Shown: piece by piece, positions 9,915 to 20,876 of the stretch | Position numbering within the stretch: position 1 is the first letter of the stretch | Layout of the letters: each line of letters opens with the position of its first letter | Assembly: GCA_019321725.1 (NCBI GenBank) | Contig: CM033120.1 | Span: 17,452,278-17,516,277 of the forward strand | Source of the DNA: Paulownia fortunei | Taxonomy: Eukaryota > Streptophyta > Magnoliopsida > Lamiales > Paulowniaceae | DNA length: 64,000 nt | Direction: 5' to 3' | The notes under the pieces: generated by a model | What the model saw: the letters and a program-made list of their open reading frames with translations, nothing else | Told to the model about the DNA's origin: nothing | Databases searched by the model: none | Translations under genes and position numbers: made by a program

Positions 9915-10010
9915 GAAGAATGGCAGTGCAGTTCTCATTTGGCCAAAAAATGTCATTGCATGTAAAATTGCAGACAATTTCTGCCAAAGGAGAATTGACC
10001 TACCATTAGG
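9915..10010 (+). ncRNA. MIR399-like precursor, copy 4 (diverged)
   Basis: The plus-strand 3' arm at 9982-10002 begins TGCCAAAGGAGAATTG but ends ACCTA where functional miR399 has CCCTG or CCCGG. The 5' arm at about 9927-9947 (AGTGCAGTTCTCATTTGGCC) pairs at only about 15 of 21 positions. The star arm still reads CAG.GCA, complementary to the ancestral mature tail, so the changes are mostly on the mature side. The seed end (positions 2-13) is intact. It could be a decaying duplicate or a variant with altered 3' pairing; the sequence alone cannot decide. Confidence 0.65.
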
Positions 10011-10014
10011 TAAG

Positions 10015-11020
10015 CATTTCTCTCTTTCAAATCTCTTTGGTTGGTACACCGTGGGTGAAAGAAGATTAAGTTCCACAATGTGAATAAAGAATGGTTTAGT
10101 GGGGGAAATGTATAAATGGAAGATAGATACGGAAATTGGCAAGAGCCTCTTTCTGTTAACCCAGAATCACATGCATTAAAACACACTTGTTTCCTTGTTG
10201 AAGGGATTTGAAATTCTTAGCTTTCAATCAATGTATACGGAACTCAGTGACACTTCCTGGTTTAGCACGTGTAAAATAGATTATATAAAAAATACCATCA
10301 CTTCACAGGTGTTCAATTTTCATTCCTGAGACTATTGACAATATTCTTGTTATCACCATTTATTAATGATCCAGAGATGACTAAGCATCTTTCAATAATG
10401 TTCTGAATATCGGCACCGGTCCTGTTTGTCTTCAAAAACGGGTCAGAAAGACCTGTTGTGACCTGCCAAACAACGACCAAAACCCGACGACCAGACGAAC
10501 CAAAGACCCCCTTTGTATTAATTTTCTAGCCATCTTTTTGTTATTATCTTGATACTTGTGTTTAGTTTTGATATATATATATATATATATATATAAGTCA
10601 ATCGATTTTTTTAAAAAGTCTTACTGTTGGAGCATCACAATGACCCAATTAATTGTCCGCATTAGATTTCTGGTTAGTTAATAATCGTTCTTCTCCCAAT
10701 ATCAATCGTCAGTATACTTATTTATCAAACACATTACACACAGTTTATACCACATTCAGAGTCTAATAAATCACTGACCATTTCACAGTCGTCTGAAACA
10801 TGCAAATACCCACGCTTCAAAACGACGATTCACTGGCGAAAAGCCTGATTTACCAAGAAAGCCAACACGCGATAACAGAATAAATGTGTAACTTAGGTTA
10901 AAAGAATTTCCAGAAATAAGGAGTATCTCGTAATGCAGAATCAATCTTAACTTCAGCAGCAATAACATGAATGAATGATCGGAATAAAATATTTCAACAA
11001 GGAATCATTTAAGAAAACTT
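10015..11020. other. Intergenic, with (AT)n tract at 10571-10595
   Basis: No gene is seen apart from the exon-like segment that follows. A perfect AT microsatellite of about 12 units is at 10571-10595. A locally GC-richer patch at 10415-10510 is unexplained. Confidence 0.5.
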
Positions 11021-11022
11021 AC

Positions 11023-11099
11023 TGCAAAAGCTCTGCATAAATCTGTTGGATGGCATATCCAGGAGCATGTTCGCGAACAGTCGCGATAATCCTTTGAAC
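11023..11099 (-). pseudogene. Isolated exon resembling a GIP1 N-terminal (GIP1_N, DUF1296) domain
   Basis: The minus strand has a pyrimidine-rich acceptor (TTCTCGGGCACAG), a 77-bp exon and a clean donor (CA|GTAAGT). It encodes VQRIIATVREHAPGYAIQQI followed by YAELLQ. This aligns without gaps to the start of the plant GBF-interacting-protein domain (V+.I...+E..G......IYA.L.E), conserving Val1, Ile5, Glu10, Ile20, Tyr21 and Leu24. I could not find the following exon (the usual CNMDPNE segment) or a start codon nearby. It is either a gene remnant or part of a gene with long introns that I have not resolved. The family call is from memory of the motif, hence moderate confidence. Confidence 0.4.
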
Positions 11100-11414
11100 C
11101 TGTGCCCGAGAAAAGTCGAAAGAAAAGGATCGAAAAAGTGGATTTTATGCGGAGGCTAGAGAGAGAGAGAATATTATGATTTTGTGCTTTCTACGATGAT
11201 TAAGACCACATACACAAAGCAAGGAGCTTTTTGTTGGTTCCAATGCTTTTTTCTTTTTCTATTTTTATTATAATAAATGGTGAAGATCAAATGATTGAAT
11301 ACCAATACTATAGAAATAAAAATATACAAGTGACAATATGTTGAAAAAGTTTCAATTATTGATTGAGAAAGTAAGTAAATATTCAAATTGAAAAGATTCA
11401 AGCATCAATCCTCT

Positions 11415-11443
11415 CCCCCCCCCCCCTTTTTTTTTTTTTTTTT
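11415..11443. repeat. C12-T17 homopolymer junction
   Basis: Twelve C followed by about seventeen T. Such a junction is prone to sequencing and assembly error. Confidence 0.9.
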
Positions 11444-11514
11444 AATACGATACAATATTAGGGGTATAAATGAACTAAATATAAATATTATTTTAATCAA
11501 TATTTAAAATTGTC

Positions 11515-11915
11515 TTTGAGTTTGGTGTTATTAACGAGTTGAACTTGCATGAGGTTTAATTGAATTGAATACGAATCGAATTCGAATAGTTTAATTTTTT
11601 ATATGTATTTTTTTTATTTTTTTACTAATGGATGAATGGAAAATAAGTTGAAAGTTAGTTATATTAATAAATTGAGTTTAAACGAGCTTTTAATGATTTG
11701 TTTTTGAGTTTTGTTGTATTGTTAATCGAGTCGAACTTGAATGAAATTTAACCGAGTTGAACATGAATTGAGTTCGAGTAGTTTAATTTTTTATACGTAT
11801 TTATTTATCTTTTTACTAATGAATAGTTTCAAATCATGTTGAATGGAAAATAAGTTCAAGCTAATTTGTTATATTAATAAATTGAGTTTAAACGAACTGT
11901 AATGATTCTTTTTTA
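11515..11915. repeat. Degenerate tandem duplication, about 188-bp period
   Basis: Two copies (about 11515-11702 and 11703-11915) share GAGTTT.GTTGTATT, AGTTTAATTTTTTATA and ATTAATAAATTGAGTTTAAA in the same order, with small indels. The wording (CGAGTTGAACTTG..GAATTGAG) resembles a widespread AT-rich eudicot dispersed repeat. No open frame. Confidence 0.65.
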
Positions 11916-11919
11916 GGCT

Positions 11920-14900
11920 ATGTAACATCAATTAATAAAATTATCATTTAATCAAGCAACTAAAACACAGGTTAAATTGAGAGGGTATGTAAATACTCTG
12001 AAGTGAGAGGAGGTTCATTATGTTGCTTTTGAAAACAAAAATTAACATGACAATCCCTTTTTATAAATAAAAAATGGCTCCAGTTTTATCCGAGACAAAT
12101 TTAAATAGAGTTTAAAAAAATTATATATTTTACAATATTTTGGTTGAGAGTGGGTGGTGTTGCATAATTTTTTAAAGAATTAGTTTTGGAGAAAAGAATT
12201 ACATTTTGAGAAATAAAACCTTATTTGGGACATTCTAAGGAATTATATCTACTTTGATAGTATTTTGCTTGCTTTAGATGTATGCTTTAATTTAAAACCT
12301 CTAATGATATGTAATGAATCATGTAATTTATTGCTTTAAAAGAAAATTGATGTTAATTTTTTTAATGTGTGATTCCTTTTCATAATTAATCTCGGGGATG
12401 GGCAAACAGGGCTTGACTAGCACATTAAACTCAAGTAAGCCCAAATTCATTTCTGGGCAAGAAAAGTTGGGATACATAGGCCCAGCCCATATGATGATTC
12501 CATTTTAAACTTTCAAATTATTTAACCGCGGATTGGCATTCAGTAATGGGGCGAATTCATTTCTGTGGGCTCCACTCAGCTGCCCACTCCACTTAGGTGT
12601 TATGGTCCCATCTCTAGTGGATCCAGCAAACGATCCATATCCGATCTGATTCACCGGAAAGAAAGAAATCAGTCGCGATATTCTTGAGTTTGAATTCTAC
12701 AAAAATTTATTTATTATTATAATATTTTTATTAAAAAAAAAATTTAAAAAAAGTAACGTACTTAATTATCTTTTTTTTTTTTTTTATATGCAGGTATCTT
12801 GACTTTGCCGAATTAATTTTTGGACTTTCAAGATACCTGCTTCTACCATTCTGGAGGGGGTAAATGGTGGGATATTTTCAAGTTCCCCACAAGAATTGTA
12901 TACTTTTATATACAAAAAGTCCAACTCACAATGATCGTTCGTCAAACCTCGATAGTATGGTTTCAGTGGCAACACAATGATTGTATCATACCAAAGTTCA
13001 ACAACAGGTTCCAACCAAAATTTGAACCTTCATCCTTCTGCTAAATACAAATTCAAATTGATTGTTCTATCGATTGAAATTTGTTCTTTAGGCATATACT
13101 TAATTATCATTTAATATTTGTTGACGTGAACTCTCCTTAAAAAAAAAAAAGAAAGAGGTGGAGGAGGATGTATAATTTGAGATTTTGACTATGATTAGTA
13201 GTGTTTGAAATTTTCTGAAATAAATTCATTTTATTATAGAAGTCAGAACTTAATTTATCAAACTTTGTTAATAGGAATTCAATATTTGGGCGAGATAATG
13301 CAATTCAATGAAAAAGCTTCAGTATGACAAGAGTCAATTTATGTTTACATTGAGAAGTGCAGGGGAAGAAGATACAGACAAAAGGAAGGGATGTGGGAGA
13401 TGAGGTTGCAACATTGAAATATCAGAAAATGAGTAGACAAAAAGTGACCTAAAACCCCACATACTAAAGAACAAAACCTTACCGGAGTGATTTAAGGAGG
13501 TATGCAACTGCTAAATTCCAATTTTGTTTCTCTGCTTTTTGTTTTGTGCTATTCTTTCTGCTTCTGCCATTTTTGTGCATGCCTCTGAATCTGAAGAAGA
13601 AAAAAAATGAAGGGAGAGGTCTTGTCAAACTGGCATCAACAAATGAGGTACTATTGTTGTTGTTTCTGTGGTTGGTCTTTTTTTCCTTCAAATAGAATGA
13701 AATATTTACTTTAACTATATTTTGTGCCCAACGGTTTTTTTTTTCAACATTGATCAATCTTTTCACGTATCTTTGGAAATAAAAAATAAAAAATTGACTA
13801 CTTTCTTGTTTTTTGGTGTAGGGAGGAATTAATGATTATTAAGTTATTAATAATCTATTTAAAGATAGAGGTCAGAATAAATCTTTCAAGTGCGTGCAGA
13901 TGAAGTAACCAAATAAATCAAAAGGAACATGGCTCTGACAAATAAAAATAATAATTCATTCATAATTATACCAAATTCTCAATTATTTTTAATCAAATGA
14001 AGGAAAGGTACATGGCTCGGATATTCGATGTTTAGGATGACACGAAGCATCACACAGTATCAGAATCAAGATTACATCTTACGTCTCAACATAATTACTG
14101 TAGATATTAATTGGTAGGTGTAATATCAATTTCAAAAAAAGGTGAAGGGAATAGTTCAACTTTTTGTGTTTAAGACGAATTTTGCCTTTCACATGTACTT
14201 ACGGCTACTACAATCGCTTTAGTTCATTATGAATTTAAATACTCTTATATCAACTCGATCTGAATTCAATTACACTAATTTATTCTCAAATCACGTTTAA
14301 AAGATTGAAGATTGGCAGAGATTGAATCTGTGACCCTTTTTCTTTTTTATAACAAAAATAAATTGGGCTATCCTTAATAAAGCATCAAGCTCATATTATA
14401 GGGATGATTCATTTGTCTATTTACAACACGATTTTATCCAATATGAAAGTTTTTTCAATCGAATCCAAATGTCTTATTTTGCAGAAAATAGAATATTTGG
14501 AGGGTGAATGTTGCACCCAATATATGTCACTAAGTGCAAAATCGACATACAAATTTATTTTTTTAAAAAATAAGGTTGGGCAGCTAGAGTATATATATTT
14601 TCCCAAAAATACTTGACGCTCTTTTTGCAAAAAGATCAGTTGCCATGTTGATTGGAATTCAGTCAATGTCCTTCAGCAATCCTGAAGTTGAGGGGTAAGG
14701 ATCTTGTTAGGTATTAGCTTCCTACAAATACAGATAATTGAAAAAATAGAATCAATTTCAATAAGCAGATTGTGAGTATGTAATGATTTAGGTAAGTAGC
14801 TCCTAAATCCCATACTTCAACGACAATATTGTTAGTTTTAAAAATCTCCTATATACGCTATATTTGATGGAGTAGATTAGTTATAATATTCACCCTTCAT

Positions 14901-16640
14901 CTATATACAAAAAACATACACATTCATATAGATATATATAAATAAAAGGTAGATTTCTATTTGTTACACACTCCATCGAATGTAGCATTTATTTAAACAA
15001 TTTTACAATTTAAAATATTGAAAAGTGCGGGAAGAAGTTTACCATTGGCATCTCTAATGATTCCACCTCACCATCATGCCCCAGGGTTCCCTCAAGAGAC
15101 CCATGCACGTCAAGTTTTTAACCAAATAATCAAGAATAATTACTTGGGATTTGGCAGTTTTCTTTTAGGGTTTTATTCATTTGAGTATAATGTTTAGCTT
15201 GTTTCCAAATGAGAAATGGATTTATTATTTTATTTTGATTAAATAAGAACCAACTAAAAAGGCGGGGTGGGAGCAGATAGGTGGTCTATGAATTGTCAGG
15301 GCATGTGATTATTCAGAGACATTGGCGAAAGAGTTTGAAAGACAAAATGAAACCACACCTCACCAAAGGGACAGAAGTAGAAGTGGGTGCTCGTGATCTT
15401 AGACTGGAAAAAAGTACAAAAAAAAATAAAATATACATATGTATATTTATATGCAGCAGTATGCTCTGCTATGATACGATTCTGAGTCTCAGTCTGCCCA
15501 CTCCCCATTTGGTTTCGTACTCCATGAAAAAATTATTGCAGTATTGCTAATTGTGTAAACTCCCAATTGAGACCCTACACAAGTTAGCTTCTCCTCCTCT
15601 CCTATATGCCTGAAAACTTCTGCCGATTGATGCTTTTGGTGCCAGCATTTGGTCTCTACTGCTCCATATATACAGCTACTTTTCAGCTCATTATGCATGT
15701 ATGTATTAGTGACATTGACACTTCTTTTATTGGACTGTGGGCTTCCCCTTCCCACTCATCTTCAATTTCAAATGTTCATATTGGCCTCTAAAATACCAAT
15801 TATTTGACAACAAAAGCATCCTAGGCAACCCTTTTTTTGTTTTTTGCTTTAAAAGATTCAATCGTATGTTGAGTTTTGTCAGACCAAAGTTGATTAAGAA
15901 CCATGTAGGCTTACTGATTGCTTATGTGAAAACAAGATTTTTTGAAAATATTTAGATGAAACGGGTCTTCTTGGATTAAACCGTAACAATTGTACCACGT
16001 AAATAATAGGTGAAATGCAGAATCAATTTTGAAGAGTTAGGTTTGATCTTTTAAGTTGACCATACCCCAAGTTTGCATAATATGGAAATTCACCCCTTCA
16101 AGCGGTTTTCATCTTTTCTCCTATTTCACATAAAGTAATAGTATATAATTCACCTCCTTAATTAAATAATTAAGGTATATGCCGGAGAGACATTATTAAT
16201 ACATATTTTGCGGCAAACCAATTCAATTTTAGATATTGATATTTCAATTTAGTGAAGTCGTCGTAAATGTTACCGTAAAAAGAAATTTGTAGCCCCATGT
16301 GAATTTTGTTATTTCACTTAAATTTCCATAGAGAAGGTTCTACTTTCTTTTTTTATATTATTATATAGAGTATATATAGGTAGGCAGGAGGGATCTAACC
16401 AATTTTCCATTTGTATTCTTAATTTTATTATTTTCTTTTTGGTTATTTCCTTAAATTTGGTTGGGGTAACCTGCCTGATCAGTCGCAATCATTATGTATT
16501 GATTAGAAGTAATAATTAAAGTGCTTTTCAAATTTATTACACATAATAATTCTGGAATGAGGACAACAGCATGTCAGTAAATATCTCGACATTCCGTGAC
16601 CCCAAAACCCATCATCTTTCATTCCTCACACCTTTTCAGT
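11920..16640. other. Long intergenic region without recognised genes
   Basis: It holds an inverted repeat at 12790-12840, A/T tracts near 12735 and 12770, and several short frames (12784-13044, 13479-13766, 15281-15755) that overlap on opposite strands and match no family. No RNA gene or complete transposon was found. Confidence 0.5.
12790..12840. repeat. Inverted repeat with perfect 13-bp arms
   Basis: GCAGGTATCTTGA at 12790-12802 and its exact complement TCAAGATACCTGC at 12828-12840, separated by 25 bases. It directly follows a long T tract, which could suggest the edge of a small mobile element or a hairpin transcript. Confidence 0.75.
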
Positions 16641-16641
16641 C

Positions 16642-16651
16642 TCTATAAAAA
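16642..16651 (+). promoter_or_regulatory. TATA box of the HLH/ACT-like gene
   Basis: TCTATAAAAA about 100 bases before the start codon. Confidence 0.6.
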
Positions 16652-16686
16652 GCATGCGCCCATGAGCATTCTATAATACAGTAGTA

Positions 16687-16690
<4 letters not shown>

Positions 16691-16723
<33 letters not shown>

Positions 16724-16745
16724 AGAGAGAGAGAGAGAGAGAGAG
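16691..16745. repeat. (AC)15-(GA)12 compound microsatellite in the 5' leader
   Basis: Thirty bases of AC followed, after a T, by GA repeats that run right up to the start codon at 16746. It therefore makes up most of the predicted 5' UTR. Confidence 0.9.
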
Positions 16746-17037
16746 ATGGCATCCAAAATGCAAAGGAGAATGGCACTGCGCAGAAAGCTTCATATTTTGA
16801 GAACTCTAACCAAATCAAAATCAGTAATGATCGTATTTTAACTTACTATGATGTTTTGTTCAAGATTTTTTTATTTATTCATTTATTACAAGCTAACATT
16901 TATTGCATATCGTTTTGTTGCTTGTGAAGGTGAATAAGAGCTCCATTATCATGGATGCTTTTCTTTACATCCATAAGTTGAAGCTCCAAGTTGAAGCAAT
17001 CAAAAGAGAGTACCAATACCTAGTAAACCATATCCAA

Positions 17038-17126
<89 letters not shown>

Positions 17127-17452
17127 GACACATATTAGTGTTCTTTTTGGGTTATGCAAGATTTTGATCTTGGCACTCAATATAATCTGTATGTAATGAA
17201 CAGGAAGTGAAAGTAGAGAAGCTTGGGACAGGGTACTTGATAGTAATGGTAACGTGCAAGAAAGGTAAAGAAATGCTGGTGTCAATCCTGGAGGCGTTTG
17301 AAAAAATGAATCTGAATGTAGTGCAAGCCAGGATTACCTGCAAACACTTCTTTGGGATGGAAGCCATTGTTGAAGCTAATATTGATGCAACAATCTTGAA
17401 TGAAGCTATTCTCAAGGTTATCCAAACCCAAACCGAAAAATCATGTACTTAA
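16746..17452 (+). CDS. Small HLH protein with ACT-like C-terminus (non-DNA-binding bHLH-like, SCREAM-like family)
   Basis: Three exons, 16746-16823, 16930-17037 and 17204-17452, join in frame (both introns phase 0, GT..AG) to give 144 residues. Residues 1-60 (MASKMQRRMALRRKL... NKSSIIMDAFLYIHKLKLQV) form an HLH whose first helix lacks the His-Glu-Arg DNA-contact pattern of true bHLH factors. Residues about 63-140 (VKVEKLGTGYLIVMVTC... MLVSILEAFEKMNLNVVQAR) form an ACT-like fold. This layout matches the short plant family of Arabidopsis At2g40435 and At3g56220, annotated as SCREAM-like transcription regulators. By inference it dimerises with bHLH partners in the nucleus. The donor choices are set by family alignment (KSKS|VNKSSI and HIQ|EVKVEK). 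Intron 2 contains a long microsatellite. Confidence 0.82.
17041..17125. repeat. (CT)27-(CA)15 microsatellite inside intron 2
   Basis: About 55 bases of CT followed by about 30 of CA, beginning only 3 bases after the splice donor of exon 2. Length changes here would alter intron 2 of the HLH gene, not its protein. Confidence 0.95.
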
Positions 17453-17459
17453 TCATTAG

Positions 17460-20400
17460 ATAGCGCTCATCTAAATAGTATTTATGACCTAGTGTCTCTA
17501 CTTGTGATATTATCTTGGAAGCTTGTAAAGGTCACTTTCATTTTGAAGTGGAAAAAGTGAGAAAGTGACCCCTAAATTGCCCCCGGCTGCTATAACAGAA
17601 AAACTACAAATTAAAATTAAAAGCGAAAGGCTAGACTTGTTTTTTAACTTATTTCTGGATTTGTTAATTTTAGGTCTTTCACAAAATTATATAAAAAAAA
17701 AAACTTATATCTTTCAAATATTCGAATATTGCATGCAGTATTGTGTTGCATTGCACTGCACCGACTACGATCATGTGTTTTGTTAATAGATAAAAGCAAA
17801 AGTCGTCACTTAATTTACTTGACGATAATGAGTAAATATAATACTATTTCAATATAAAATCCAGTTCAAATCTTATGGTGTAAATATTATCCATAAAATA
17901 TTTATTTATATGTTAATATTCATGTTACATCATGTATGTGTATAGTATATTTGGTGTATGAATTAATGTCAAGTGTTTTATTTTGTTAAAAATAAGATAT
18001 TTGAATGATATATTTATATTAAATATATATACATCAAATATAATATGTATAAAATTTTATTTATACCGTTCGTGTTCCTACTCAAATAAACGTAAAACCA
18101 CTCATAATTGAGAATTTTACAAAATTCAGTGTTAAAAAAAAGTAACTCCATGTGGGTCTCTACAACTGCACGTCTCCATTAAGACGGGCCTTGAGATGAG
18201 TGGGCGGCCATGTGTAGAAAAGACCATATACATTTTCTCTTGAACGTAGAGTTATTTTATGAAATTTTAAATTAGCATGTGTGAATAGTTTATTCGGGCC
18301 CCCTTCTGCCCTTCACGCGAGGGCTTTGTAGAATTGAACTGTAGAGTGGTTCAAGCAGTGGCCCAGTATATGGCCCGGCAACCCGTTTACATATATAAAA
18401 TAGTACCATTTAAAAAATGTTTGTTATTAGAACAATTACAAGTATAAAATTTTATCAAAAAACAAATAAAATGTCTGAATAAATTCCCTAGAAAAAAGAA
18501 AAATATTTATTAATTGAAAGAGTAAATATTGGGAGGAAGGTCCCAAGAAATCTCCATTAATTAATTCAATAGTCGTGAGCACACTTGCCAATAGAAAATG
18601 CCTTTTGACCATAGAAACTAGAAAATCATTTATTCCTGCTACATTTATTAAAACCCACCACGCAATAAATCCTAGTGAAGGAAAGAGAAAAGTCAGAGGA
18701 AGTTGAAATAATTTAAGTCGTCCAATACCACGATTTCGTAAAAATTGGATTAGCCGAAAAAACAATATTAAAAGCCACGTTTAACTTCACTCTAGAATAT
18801 CTCGCTTTTTAATATAGACAAACAATCCAATGGGTATTTTGCGTCCTTTCTTGTTGGGTCGGGCACTCGGGAAGGAGAGCCATAAACTGACATTTTCAAC
18901 ACTGATTTACAGATAATGTAAATATAACGTGCCACATTAATTAAAGGTTTTAAATACTTAAAAGGCAGATCAACTTGATTTCATTGTTTGAAAGATTGGG
19001 GGTATTATTTTTGGGTTTTTTAAGAAATATTTTTTTTTATTTATTTGGTTAAAAAATAAAAGTTTTTAATTATTTGTTATGATCTTATAAGTTACAAGGT
19101 GAAAAATAAAAAAAAAAAATTATAAACTCCCATTCTTAAAATTTAATCAAATGCTGTAAACATTTTTCATACTTTAAAATATTTTGTAAATTTTTTAAAG
19201 AATTTATAGCTTAATTAAATATCCTCTTAATTTGTGCGCGTATTTCTATTGATATATTTTATATGATAGGAGCAAAAGTGGTGTTGCCCTTCCCTTTTTT
19301 TGGGTACAGTTATATTGACATAATGAAACTTACTAGACGTGAATTCTTTCTGATTTGCTCGTCGATGATATTTAACTTTTATTTTCAACTGATGATGAGT
19401 AATTAAAAGTGTATTAAAGACACTTACATATGCTTATTTATTTAATTAAGATTTTTTTTTCTCATCTAATCTACTGCTAAGGTTCAAACTCTCCATTTCT
19501 AGATTAATTCAACTACTGATTACAATAGCAAGGGTGACCAAACTCAAGATCCACCCACCCCATCAAGGTTTTTAAAAATCAAGATTCAGAATCCAATATG
19601 TTAAATTTGTTAAATCCATTTTATTACTTTAAAAATATTTATTTTTCAAAAACAATGCACTAAAATTATTTAAAAAATATTACATAAATTAGGACGAATT
19701 TAAAAATAAAAATTTAAAACACTCTCAAATCTCTTTATAATAGTAAAAACCCTCTCGAATTTGAACATATCTATCATCCCTATATTAACATAAAGATTCA
19801 TAAAAGTTCTTTTTTTTTCATAGAAAAGAAATAAAAGCTCTATTTTGTGTCACCAAATAACGAAATAGACATTTGAAATTTTAAGGAACGTAACTACAAA
19901 ATGATTAGAAGTAAGAAATGATTATCACTGAAACGGCAACAAACCCAAAAAAAATTATAGTTTCTGTGCATGGTTATGCATTTAATGTTGATTCTCGTTC
20001 CATGGGCGACATAGGTTTGGAGTTTGGCTGTACAAATATGATATTTCCCATAGTCAGAGGTTCCAATTATCATGCTTATAACAGCACGCAAAATATAAAA
20101 AAATACGTACTGATGTAATTACTATATTATATAGTGCTGATGGAGTTCAATTAATTCGGCTCCTTCTAGGGCAGCATGATTCTGCCCTTTCATTACTATT
20201 TTCCATCATATTCCCAAAGTATGATGCCTATGAATTACTTTAATCACTATTCTCATGAATAAATGTAGACCTATTTACTTTTTTTGGCTTAAATAATTGA
20301 GGAAAAGAAAAATCTTAAGATTTATATAAATATGATAACAAAATATTTACACGTCAACTCTTTATTATAATTTTGTGTTACGTTTATAAAAATATTTTAT

Positions 20401-20640
20401 ATCATACAAAATAAAAAATATAATATAAAAATATTCAAATTAAAAAATATTAATGAACGCAGCATAAAATTTAACAAATAATATGATGAGACAATGTCAA
20501 ATGCTACGCGCGCGTTAGGATGGAAATCTCAATACAGTACAATGGATGCTGTCAAAAATCACATCATCGGAGTAATTAATAATTACAGCGCACAAATCAA
20601 TATTAGGGTCCCTTTCACATTGTAATAAAATAATAATAAA
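17460..20640. other. Intergenic between the HLH/ACT-like and WRKY genes
   Basis: AT-rich. One hydrophobic 109-residue frame (18436-18765, minus) stands out but has no recognised family. Nothing else is supported. Confidence 0.5.
18436..18765 (-). CDS. Hydrophobic ORF of unknown nature (109 aa)
   Basis: The minus strand frame starts MFFRLIQFLRNRGIGRLKLF and contains at least two membrane-like stretches (around residues 23-45, PLTFLFPSLGFIAWWVLINV, and in the last third). I recognise no family, and no introns, promoter or homologous exon is evident. In AT-rich plant DNA an open frame of this size can occur by chance and would naturally look hydrophobic, so this is listed only as an unexplained candidate. 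Confidence 0.15.
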   Translation of the reverse strand: MFFRLIQFLRNRGIGRLKLFQLPLTFLFPSLGFIAWWVLINVAGINDFLVSMVKRHFLLASVLTTIELINGDFLGPSSQYLLFQLINIFLFSREFIQTFYLFFDKILYL

Positions 20641-20761
20641 CTTTGTTGCTAGCACGTCCTCTATAGTATATATTATTACACATCTATCTGTAAGCATTCG
20701 GACCCATATTAAAACTCACTACCCAATCCTCACCTTCCTTCCTCCATTTCTTGTTCTCATC

Positions 20762-20764
<3 letters not shown>

Positions 20765-20800
<36 letters not shown>

Positions 20801-20820
20801 GCACACACACACACACACAC
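20765..20820. repeat. (CT)17-(CA)11 compound microsatellite in the WRKY 5' leader
   Basis: CT then CA dinucleotides ending 56 bases before the start codon, the same CT/CA composition as in the HLH/ACT-like gene. Confidence 0.92.
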
Positions 20821-20876
20821 AGAGGAAGAGAAACAGATACTACTGGTATCATCATCACAGTTTAGTGTACAAGGCC

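Noticed and set aside
11054..11061. GCATATCC, an exact P1BS match
   Set aside because: It falls inside the GIP1_N-like exon with no MIR399 hairpin downstream; one chance match per about 3 kb is expected.
17094..17285. Minus-strand frame rich in Val/Cys repeats
   Set aside because: Produced by the CA/CT microsatellite and the complement of the real exon 3.
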